A DNA stretch of 8,000 nucleotides from Dehalococcoidia bacterium. Lineage in GTDB: Bacteria > Chloroflexota > Dehalococcoidia > JAUYDP01. Every line of letters begins with the position of its first letter. The stretch's first letter is position 1. The position numbers and the translations under genes are program-made. Below, piece after piece: positions 1 through 5,172 of this stretch. A model generated the notes under the pieces. The model was given only the letters and a program-made list of their open reading frames with translations. It had not been told where the DNA came from and searched no databases. Location: positions 1 through 8,000 of the forward strand of contig JAUYDP010000020.1 in assembly GCA_030691805.1 (NCBI GenBank), written 5' to 3'.

Positions 1-2
1 CA

Positions 3-1571
3 GGGGCGCACACCTACGACTTCATTATAATCGGCAGCGGCATCGCCGGACTCTACACTGCCCTTCTCGCGAAGAAGCATGGGAGAGTCCTCCTGCTCAC
101 CAAAGGCAGCCTGGACGAGTGCAACACCAAGCACGCCCAGGGGGGAATCGCCGCTGCCGTCGGCGTGGCCGATTCTCCGGAGCTTCATTTCCAGGACACT
201 GTCTCGGTTGGGGCCGGGCTTTGCGATGAGCAGGCGGTGCGGGTTTTGGTAGAAGAGGCCGCCGACCGGATTCAAGACCTTATTCGGCTAGGCGTGCCCT
301 TTGATACCGTGGACGGACAGATCGCCTTAGCCCGGGAGGGTGGCCACTCCCATTCTCGTGTCCTTCATTCAGGGGGCGACGCCACGGGGGCTAATATTGA
401 GTTGACTTTGAGCAGCCGAGCCAGGTCGTCCAAACATATAACCATTATGGAAAATACCCTGGCGACCAGGGTCCTGCTGGAGGGCGGCTCTTTCCAGCAG
501 GTTAAGGTGCTGGACTGCCGTACCAACCGCTACGATACCTTCCAGGGCCGCTCCCTTATAATAGCAACAGGAGGCGCCGGCCAGTTGTTCCAGCGCAATA
601 CCAACCCCACCGTGGCGACGGCGGATGGCGTGGCCCTGGCCTTCCGCGCCGGGGCCGAGGTGGCGGACATGGAGTTCGTCCAGTTCCACCCCACCGCCCT
701 CTGCCTGCCTGGGGTGACCCCGTTTCTCATGTCAGAGGCCATGCGGGGAGAAGGGGCCGTCCTCCGGAACGTCCAGGGCCGCCGGTTCATGTCCGATTAC
801 CACCAGGATGCCGAGCTAGCCCCGAGGGATACAGTTTCCAGGGCGATCCTCCGGGAGATGGAGGCAACCCGCGCGGAATATGTCCTGCTAGACGTCTCTC
901 ATCTGCCAGCCCGGACGGTTACGACCCGCTTTCCGACCATATACAGCTTCTGTCTGGGTCACGGGCTGGACATCACCCGCTCGCCCATACCCGTAGCCCC
1001 GGCGGCCCACTACATGATGGGAGGCATCCGCACCGACACCTGCGGAAGGACCACCGTGGCCGGGGTTTACGCCTGCGGCGAGGTCGCCTGCACCGGCGTG
1101 CATGGAGCCAACCGGCTGGCCAGCAACTCCCTGTTGGAGGTGCTGGTAGTGGCCAAGCGCATCGTCGAGAGGTCCGAACACCCCGCTGAGCCTCAACCGG
1201 ACACGCCCCAACCGCTTGGGCGCCCGGACCCTCCCGTCCGGCCTCCCAAGGCATCCTTCCCGGCGCTCCAGACCCTGCTCTGGGAGAAGGCCGGCATCAT
1301 CCGCTCCGGAGACGGGCTGGACCGGGCACGGCAGGTGCTGGCATCCTGGCAGGAAACGCTGCCGGAACCCGAGGACCGGCACTCGTGGGAGATGGCCAAT
1401 GGTGTCCTGGTGGGGCGGTTGATGGCAGAGGCGGCCCTGCTACGGGAGGAGAGCCGGGGCGCCCATTTCCGGCAGGACTACCCGCAGGAATCACCCCTCT
1501 GGCGCAAGCGCACCGCCTTCTACCTTTCTCCCGACGGGGGCCTTTACTACCGATTTATAGGAGGTTCTTAA
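3..1571 (+). CDS. nadB: L-aspartate oxidase, 5' end cut by window
   Basis: This flavoenzyme oxidises L-aspartate to iminoaspartate, which NadA condenses with dihydroxyacetone phosphate to quinolinate, the first steps of de novo NAD synthesis in the cytoplasm. The frame is open from base 3 and gives 522 visible residues. The FAD-binding GSGIAG (GxGxxG) lies at bases 33-50, so only a few N-terminal residues are missing compared with the usual 510-540. Family motifs follow in order: HAQGGIAAA, the LIIATGGAG flavin segment, EFVQFHPTAL, EAMRGEGA, RDTVSRAI, HYMMGGI, and GANRLASNSLLE near the FAD-binding end of the core. A C-terminal helical domain follows. The motif set matches NadB rather than the related SdhA/FrdA, and the downstream nadC supports this. 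The TAA stop shares its last base with the nadC start (TAATG), suggesting translational coupling. Identification is very secure. Confidence 0.96.
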   Translation, partial: GAHTYDFIIIGSGIAGLYTALLAKKHGRVLLLTKGSLDECNTKHAQGGIAAAVGVADSPELHFQDTVSVGAGLCDEQAVRVLVEEAADRIQDLIRLGVPFDTVDGQIALAREGGHSHSRVLHSGGDATGANIELTLSSRARSSKHITIMENTLATRVLLEGGSFQQVKVLDCRTNRYDTFQGRSLIIATGGAGQLFQRNTNPTVATADGVALAFRAGAEVADMEFVQFHPTALCLPGVTPFLMSEAMRGEGAVLRNVQGRRFMSDYHQDAELAPRDTVSRAILREMEATRAEYVLLDVSHLPARTVTTRFPTIYSFCLGHGLDITRSPIPVAPAAHYMMGGIRTDTCGRTTVAGVYACGEVACTGVHGANRLASNSLLEVLVVAKRIVERSEHPAEPQPDTPQPLGRPDPPVRPPKASFPALQTLLWEKAGIIRSGDGLDRARQVLASWQETLPEPEDRHSWEMANGVLVGRLMAEAALLREESRGAHFRQDYPQESPLWRKRTAFYLSPDGGLYYRFIGGS

Positions 1572-2443
1572 TGGACGTCCCTCTCTCTGCGGTTCGGGCC
1601 ATAATCGAGGCCGCCCTGGCCGAGGACGTCGGTTGGGGCGATATCACCACCCGGTCGCTGGTGCCTCCTGAGCACCAGGGGCGCGCCCAGGCCCTGGTCA
1701 AGGGTGAGGGAATCCTCTGTGGCACAGAGGTCTTCGCTCTGGCCTTCACCGTCTGGGACCCCGCACTCAAAGTAGATCTCTTGATGCGGGACGGCAGCCC
1801 TATCCGCCGCGGCGATATCGTGGCGAAGGTGGAAGGGAGCGCCTCCAGCATTCTGACGGCGGAGCGGGTTGCCCTGAACTTCCTGCAACGCCTCTCCGGC
1901 GTCGCCACCATGACCCGGCGCTTTGTGCAGGAGGTCGGCGATCTACCCACCCGTGTCCTGGAGACCCGCAAGACCACGCCGGGATTGCGCCTGTTAGAGA
2001 AATACGCCGTACGGGTCGGGGGAGGCTCCAACCACCGGTACAACCTGAGCGACGGCATCCTGATAAAAGACAACCACCTGGCCGTCCTGCGCGCCTATGG
2101 CGGCGACCTGCGGGAGGCCATCACTCTTGCCAGGCGGGGCGCTCCCCTGACCATCAAGGTGGAGGTAGAAGTAACCTCCGTAGACGAGGCCAGGACCGCC
2201 GCCGAGGCTGGGGCCGACCTTATCTTGCTGGACAACATGCCGGTCAAGATGATGAAGGAGGCCGTGCAGGCCGTCAGGGCCGCGTCGGCATCCGGCCATG
2301 CCCGGCCGCTGGTGGAAGCCTCCGGCGGTATCACCCTGGAGAAGGTTCGGGCCATCGCCGAGGCTGGGGTGGACTACCTTTCCTCCGGCGCCCTGACCCA
2401 CTCCGTCCGCGCCCTGGACATCAGCCTGGAGATGGCGGTCTGA
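1571..2443 (+). CDS. nadC: Quinolinate phosphoribosyltransferase (decarboxylating)
   Basis: NadC converts quinolinate and PRPP to nicotinate mononucleotide, CO2 and pyrophosphate, the third step of de novo NAD synthesis. The product has 290 residues, close to the usual 270-300. Visible signatures are EDVGWGDIT (18-26), ETRKTTPG (131-138) with the substrate-binding Arg/Lys, VGGGSNHRYNLSDG (149-162), IKDNH (165-169), the barrel strand KVEVEV (196-201), LLDNM (219-223) and EASGGI (249-254). An N-terminal alpha/beta domain is followed by the open barrel, as in the family. A longer in-frame reading begins further upstream, but ATG 1571 is chosen because AGGAGG (1559-1564) lies six bases before it and it gives the family N-terminus. 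It overlaps the nadB stop by one base, so the two are co-transcribed and probably translationally coupled. Confidence 0.96.
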   Translation: MDVPLSAVRAIIEAALAEDVGWGDITTRSLVPPEHQGRAQALVKGEGILCGTEVFALAFTVWDPALKVDLLMRDGSPIRRGDIVAKVEGSASSILTAERVALNFLQRLSGVATMTRRFVQEVGDLPTRVLETRKTTPGLRLLEKYAVRVGGGSNHRYNLSDGILIKDNHLAVLRAYGGDLREAITLARRGAPLTIKVEVEVTSVDEARTAAEAGADLILLDNMPVKMMKEAVQAVRAASASGHARPLVEASGGITLEKVRAIAEAGVDYLSSGALTHSVRALDISLEMAV

Positions 2444-2722
2444 GACAAATTAACTTATCGAAAGCCAAGACATCCTTTAGAGACGAACCGGTGGCCCGTC
2501 TCACGTTGCCCCGCCAACAATGTAGCCTCTCTTGTGACAACTCGCATGACGCTCGCCGGGAAGAATTCAGGGTTCGGAGATAGGAGCATTCCTTCCACCT
2601 TCTAACTGCCATCTAGCTGGCAAGCCATCCAGGTCTCTGATATAATAACCGAGGTGTGAGCATCCTCTGCCCACGCCTTATGGCATAGGCATATTACACC
2701 TACCACGCCCGCGATCGAGAAT
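2444..2722. other. Gene-free spacer between nadC and tRNA-Phe
   Basis: No credible gene is seen in this 279-bp spacer. It contains a small inverted repeat, GAGACG (2480-2485) with CGTCTC (2497-2502), around an 11-base loop. No T run follows, so it is a poor intrinsic terminator for the nad operon. The candidate tRNA promoter lies near the right end. A minus-strand open frame at 2421-2612 is Arg/Ser-rich, overlaps the end of nadC and shows no family features. Confidence 0.6.
2617..2646 (+). promoter_or_regulatory. Candidate sigma70 promoter for tRNA-Phe
   Basis: A perfect TATAAT -10 box (2641-2646) is preceded by CTGGCA (2617-2622, four of six matches to TTGACA) with an 18-base spacer. Transcription would start near 2653 and give a leader of about 70 bases before the mature tRNA. 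The strong -10 and position support it, and the weak -35 limits certainty. Confidence 0.45.
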
Positions 2723-2798
<76 letters not shown>

Positions 2799-2921
2799 CT
2801 TTTTGATGGTGGCGCAACATCCCTGCCTTGGTCAAAGGGGACATGCCGCCTTGGATCGCTGATATACTCGCGCCTGGCGCCTTGCTGGTTGGTTGGTGGG
2901 CAGCTCATCGGCCTCTGAGGC

Positions 2922-3134
2922 ATGGAGCCCACCCGAATCTACGTCGCCCCGATCATGGAGATGCTGCGCTCCGGCCTGAGCGTCAAGGCCCTATTCCACG
3001 TCACCGGCGAGGGCTTCCTCAACCTGGCCCGCCACCGCTCAGAGGTGGACCGGACTATAGATTACCTGCCGGAGAGACCCCCCATCTTCACCCTTATCCA
3101 GCGGTACGGCGGGGTCAGGTCAAAAGCCTCTTAG
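2922..3134 (+). pseudogene. purM: Internal fragment of purM (AIR synthase)
   Basis: The frame encodes 70 residues matching part of the C-terminal domain of phosphoribosylformylglycinamidine cyclo-ligase (PurM), the fifth step of purine synthesis. Diagnostic pieces are EPTRIYV, VKALFHVTGEGFLNLAR (PurM: H-[IV]-T-G-[GDE]-G-F), and LPERPPIF followed by LIQRYGGV. In intact PurM, the ATP-binding N-terminal domain of about 200 residues precedes PTRIYV, and an EMYRTFNMG-type segment follows GGV. Here a TGA lies at 2916-2918 just upstream in frame, and similarity stops at GGV (near 3113) before RSKAS and a stop. Both ends are therefore missing and it cannot be a working synthase. I infer a remnant left by rearrangement next to the tRNA. 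A short expressed protein from ATG 2922 cannot be excluded, but no good ribosome binding site is visible. Confidence 0.7.
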
Positions 3135-3151
3135 GGATTCTTGGACCCCCT

Positions 3152-3179
3152 TTGTTCACGGCTACACAAGCGGTATAAT
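3152..3179 (+). promoter_or_regulatory. Candidate sigma70 promoter for the HEPN-like gene
   Basis: A perfect TATAAT (3174-3179) lies 28 bases before the start codon at 3208. TTGTTC (3152-3157) at 16 bases spacing matches the -35 consensus at the first three positions. Transcription would begin near 3186, leaving a short leader with GGGAGG (3197-3202). The position fits a gene transcribed on its own. Confidence 0.5.
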
Positions 3180-3207
3180 CGTTCCAGCCAGGCTGCGGGA
3201 GGCTTTC

Positions 3208-3855
3208 ATGACATACGAGGAAGTTACCGATCAACTCAACGATCTGCGTGTGATCATAGGCGACGCCATCGCCTTTTTCTCCGTCTGGCAAGAACTCATG
3301 GTGCCGGATGAACAATCGGCACGGGCCCTAAATCGGTACCGGGGGCTGTTCGTTCCTGCTCGCGCCGCCATGCTCCGGATGGCAATCATGCAGGTAGCCA
3401 AGGTCTTCGACCGCCACCATAAGGCTGTGAGCTTAAGGAACCTGCTGAAGGCTGTAAAGAGTGACCCCGAGACCCTTGTCCCCTTTGTTCCCTCGGAGGA
3501 ACTTGACCAGATAGAGAAGCAGATGGACTCCAACGAGGGGTTGCTAAACAGGGTAAAGGCCTTCCGTGATCAGCGCATTGCCCACCATGATGCAGTGGCT
3601 TCCAATGATATGTCAGTACGTTTTGGCGAGGTGAGACGGCTAACAGAAGAAGTCCAGTCGATGTACAACGCTTTGCGCCGCGGTCATGATCGCAATATAA
3701 CCTCTTTTGACGGTATGGCCAACGATGCCAAGAATCACACAGCAGCAGTCGTGCAGATTATGCGCGAAGAGATGGAGCGGGGCCTCCAAGCGATCAAGGA
3801 GGCTGAACGGCGAGTGGAAGAGGAGATGAAGGCCTCAGGCGTGATGCCCATCTAG
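3208..3855 (+). CDS. HEPN/AbiU2-like hypothetical protein
   Basis: This 215-residue, mostly helical soluble protein has no signal peptide or membrane segment. The likely family is HEPN/AbiU2-like. LRMAIMQVAKVFDR (about 56-69) then VSLRNLL (74-80) resemble the helix pair and phrase seen in that family, and FRDQRIAHHD (119-128) contains R120-x5-H126, which fits the HEPN R-x4-6-H nuclease motif. HEPN proteins are often metal-independent RNases in abortive infection, toxin-antitoxin or RNA-processing systems. That role here is inferred from the motif only. The C-terminus (185-208) is a charged, probable coiled coil rich in Glu and Arg. ATG 3208 is supported by GGGAGG (3197-3202) five bases away and the promoter upstream. 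No nucleotidyltransferase (MNT) or other partner gene is adjacent, so it may act alone. GC is visibly lower than in the flanking metabolic genes. Confidence 0.6.
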   Translation: MTYEEVTDQLNDLRVIIGDAIAFFSVWQELMVPDEQSARALNRYRGLFVPARAAMLRMAIMQVAKVFDRHHKAVSLRNLLKAVKSDPETLVPFVPSEELDQIEKQMDSNEGLLNRVKAFRDQRIAHHDAVASNDMSVRFGEVRRLTEEVQSMYNALRRGHDRNITSFDGMANDAKNHTAAVVQIMREEMERGLQAIKEAERRVEEEMKASGVMPI

Positions 3856-4103
3856 AACAGTGATAACTTTACCCGGCATAAACGCTATAAGTTGTAGGTG
3901 AGTGAATGCGCAACATTGACACGCCGCCCTGCTGGTGAGAGAGTAAGTAAGAAGCACACACAGACGAAGGTGGTCGGGCGGTACTGCAATATCCTGGCGT
4001 ATCCCTGAGATCTGGCGGCCGACGATGGCGGTACGGGCTACCTCCCACCAGTTCTACGAACTGGGAGACCCATTAGCTGACGGGTAGGCCGGGAGCGTAC
4101 GTG
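3856..4103. other. Gene-free stretch with nested inverted repeats
   Basis: No supportable gene is present. Two nested inverted repeats are visible. The inner one is CCAGTTC (4048-4054), loop TAC, GAACTGG (4058-4064). The outer one is GGGCTACC (4035-4042) with GGTAGGCC (4083-4090), seven of eight positions paired. A longer-range pairing, CCGCCC near 3922 with GGGCGG near 3976, is also possible. It could be a decayed structured RNA such as the flank of a group II intron, or a degraded recombination site. The sequence alone does not decide. Confidence 0.35.
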
Positions 4104-4104
4104 T

Positions 4105-4133
4105 TAGACGCCGGCCGGGAACAAGCGTAGAAT
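4105..4133 (+). promoter_or_regulatory. Candidate promoter inside the cassette leader
   Basis: TAGACG (4105-4110, four of six) and TAGAAT (4128-4133, five of six) are separated by 17 bases. They would start transcription about 25 bases before the antitoxin start. Toxin-antitoxin cassettes usually carry their own promoter, so it fits the context. The match is moderate. The -35 overlaps the recombination hexamer TTAGAC. Confidence 0.4.
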
Positions 4134-4165
4134 TAGCTCATGGGCTCACTGGTGGAGGTTTTGCA

Positions 4166-4366
4166 ATGAGTGAACTTGAGCAACTCGAACAACAGGTATT
4201 ACGGCTTTCGCCCGAGGATTTGGCAAAATTCCGCGCGTGGTTTATCGAACTGGACCATCAGCTTTGGGACAAACAGATTGAGGCCGACGTCGTCGCCGGG
4301 AAGCTCGACCGCCTTATTGCTGAAGCGCGTGCTGAGTTCAAGGCTGGAAAGGCCCGGGAAATTTGA
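4166..4366 (+). CDS. Type II antitoxin-like small protein
   Basis: A 66-residue acidic-to-amphipathic helical protein. The N-terminal half contains LSPEDLAKFRAWF (14-26). The C-terminal half has WDKQIEADVVAGKLDRL and an AEARAEFKAG helix. This style is typical of small antitoxins encoded ahead of RelE/ParE-like toxins, where the C-terminal helix wraps the toxin. I see no clear ribbon-helix-helix or helix-turn-helix, so autoregulation cannot be predicted. ATG 4166 follows GGAGG (4154-4158) by seven bases. Its TGA (4364-4366) lies within the 4-bp overlap with the toxin start, an arrangement that keeps antitoxin synthesis ahead of toxin. The role is inferred mainly from the partner and cassette context. 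Confidence 0.7.
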   Translation: MSELEQLEQQVLRLSPEDLAKFRAWFIELDHQLWDKQIEADVVAGKLDRLIAEARAEFKAGKAREI

Positions 4367-4617
4367 AGCACTTTGCGTCCTCAAAGTTTTGGGCGCTCTA
4401 TCGAGTCCTGCCGGAAGAAGTCCGTGAACTCGCAGACAAGAACTACCAGTTGCTCAAGAGCAATCCACGTCATCCCTCGCTTCACTTCAAGAGAATCGGT
4501 GAGATCTGGTCAGTCCGCGTTGGCGAACATTACCGGGCATTGGGAATTGACGAAGAAGGCGGCATCAACTGGATATGGATCGGCACTCATGCCGAATACG
4601 ATAAGCTCGTCACCTAA
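4363..4617 (+). CDS. RelE/ParE-superfamily toxin
   Basis: An 84-residue basic protein with the layout of the RelE/ParE/HigB fold: helices KFWALYRVLPEEVRELADKNYQLLK (9-32), a linker with NPRHPSLHFKRI (34-45), then strands WSVRVGEHYRALGI (49-62) and INWIWIGTHAEYDKLV (68-83). The VRVGEHYRALG and WIGTHAEYDKL strands are typical of this superfamily, whose members cleave mRNA at the ribosome (RelE, HigB) or poison gyrase (ParE). I cannot say which applies. The start is TTG 4363, overlapping the antitoxin TGA as TTGA. No ATG or GTG is available in frame nearby without losing the first helix, and a rare start may help keep toxin output low. The purine-rich GGAAAGG upstream (inside the antitoxin) may serve as ribosome binding site. 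The gene ends 48 bp before the attC. Confidence 0.75.
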   Translation: MKHFASSKFWALYRVLPEEVRELADKNYQLLKSNPRHPSLHFKRIGEIWSVRVGEHYRALGIDEEGGINWIWIGTHAEYDKLVT

Positions 4618-4625
4618 GCGTCGTG

Positions 4626-4648
4626 AAAAAGGCTGTTGCGGCAACGCC
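4626..4648 (-). terminator. Terminator-like hairpin read on the minus strand
   Basis: GGC (4631-4633) plus GTTG (4635-4638) can pair with CAAC (4642-4645) plus GCC (4646-4648), with T4634 bulged and a three-base loop. AAAAA (4626-4630) becomes TTTTT after the stem on the minus strand, the form of a short intrinsic terminator. No minus-strand gene ends here. It could block antisense transcription into the cassette or be chance. Confidence 0.3.
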
Positions 4649-4665
4649 AGCGAGGGAATGACGGC

Positions 4666-4765
4666 GTCTAACAAAGCCGTTCCACCTGACCGCCACCCGC
4701 TTGCGGTTTGGAGTGAATCCGAAAGGCCACGGTTGGGCGGCGGCAGGTGACCGGCGGCGTTGGGC
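4666..4765 (+). other. attC-like integron recombination site
   Basis: A 100-bp imperfect palindrome with attC architecture. R'' is GTCTAAC (4666-4672, fits RYYYAAC). R' is GTTGGGC (4759-4765, fits GTTRRRY), and the two pair with two G-T wobbles. Inside, after an unpaired AAA/GGC spacer, GCCG (4676-4679) can pair with CGGC (4752-4755). CACCTG (4683-4688) pairs with CAGGTG (4744-4749), and CCGCC (4690-4694) with GGCGG (4739-4743). A4689 is left unpaired and would be an extrahelical T on the folded bottom strand, like the bases that guide integrase strand choice. A central part of about 40 bases forms the variable terminal structure. Length is within the known range. The site follows a small gene pair on the expected strand. 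Confidence 0.72.
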
Positions 4766-4782
4766 AGCAGCCGAGCCGGAAG

Positions 4783-4944
4783 ATGGAGGAGCGTGAAGTG
4801 CCGGCCCGTTCAATCCAGCCGCGAGTTATCTATGCCAATATCGTCCGAGACTTCGAGGCGGCATGGAACGGAATCGCTGCCTCGCCCAGAGGCGACACAG
4901 GGCTGGGCAACTTCCTGTTCGGATTCACGGGGACACTTCCCTGA
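4783..4944 (+). pseudogene. Truncated start of a small hypothetical gene after attC
   Basis: The frame from ATG 4783 gives 53 residues, including IYANIVRDFEAAWNGIAASP and GLGNFLFGF. This resembles, from memory, the N-terminus of a family of small hypothetical proteins with a DFE-x-AW...RGN-F-x-F pattern that usually continues into a Leu/Cys-rich segment. Here the reading turns into FTGTLP and stops. No other frame downstream continues the family, so the gene looks cut near 4925. The ATG lies 24 bases after the G|TT point of the attC, where the first codon of the next cassette would be expected. The function of the family is unknown to me, and the family match is tentative. Confidence 0.4.
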
Positions 4945-5111
4945 GCACACCCCCGTACTCCCTCCTGCCTCGTGTATGTCACCGGCCTCAGCCCTAAGCT
5001 CACCGGATGACCCCAAGGCCCTCGGGAATGCGCCTCCTCTCACTGCCCCATTATACCCCACTGCCACAATTAGCCTTTGGACAGGCGCCGGGAGCGGATG
5101 ACGCATAGAAT
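4945..5111. other. Gene-free spacer before the hydroxylase operon
   Basis: No gene, terminator or convincing repeat is seen. A reverse-strand TATAAT (5050-5055) has no fitting -35 and no gene to serve. Together with 4618-4782 (hairpin and attC) this fills the interval between the toxin and the molybdenum hydroxylase operon. Confidence 0.5.
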
Positions 5112-5140
5112 TTGACTCTCTGCCAACATCGGAGTATAAG
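5112..5140 (+). promoter_or_regulatory. Sigma70-like promoter of the molybdenum hydroxylase operon
   Basis: TTGACT (5112-5117, five of six) and TATAAG (5135-5140, five of six) are separated by an ideal 17 bases. Predicted transcription begins near 5147, giving a leader of about 26 bases that contains the GGAGGG ribosome binding site (5158-5163). This is the best promoter match in the window. No clear operator palindrome is seen around it. Confidence 0.65.
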
Positions 5141-5172
5141 ATTCATAATTAGCTCACGGAGGGCTTACGACT

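Larger units (their letters stand above)
4104..4759 (+). mobile_element. Probable integron gene cassette carrying a toxin-antitoxin pair
   Basis: This 656-bp unit has the layout of an integron cassette: a short leader, a compact gene pair with almost no spacer, then an attC site. Cassettes recombine between G and TT in GTTRRRY. The left edge reads G|TTAGAC (4103-4109) and the right edge G|TTGGGC (4759-4765). If excised, the circle would join G4759 to TTAGAC and give GTTAGAC, the exact reverse complement of the R'' box GTCTAAC (4666-4672). This is expected when the left hexamer and the attC belong to one cassette. No integrase or attI is in the window, and no clear attC ends at 4109, so insertion at a secondary site or decay of the upstream site is possible. 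The boundaries are inferred from pattern. Confidence 0.65.

Noticed and set aside
888..1382. Long minus-strand frame inside nadB
   Set aside because: It lies wholly within a certain gene and shows no motif, and similar shadows occur opposite every GC-rich gene here.
2480..2502. Inverted repeat after nadC as a terminator
   Set aside because: The stem is only 6 bp with an 11-base loop and no T run, so it is not a credible intrinsic terminator.
2828..3178. 116-residue plus-strand frame overlapping the purM fragment
   Set aside because: It is Pro/Arg-rich, as expected from a shifted reading of GC-rich coding DNA, and the PurM similarity lies in the other frame.
5050..5055. Reverse-strand TATAAT
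   Set aside because: No acceptable -35 at 15-19 bases and no minus-strand gene follows.
4131..5156. 10-mer AATTAGCTCA present at 4131-4140 and 5147-5156, both just before genes
   Set aside because: About 30 repeated 10-mers are expected by chance in 8 kb and the flanks differ, so it is not evidence of a duplicated site.
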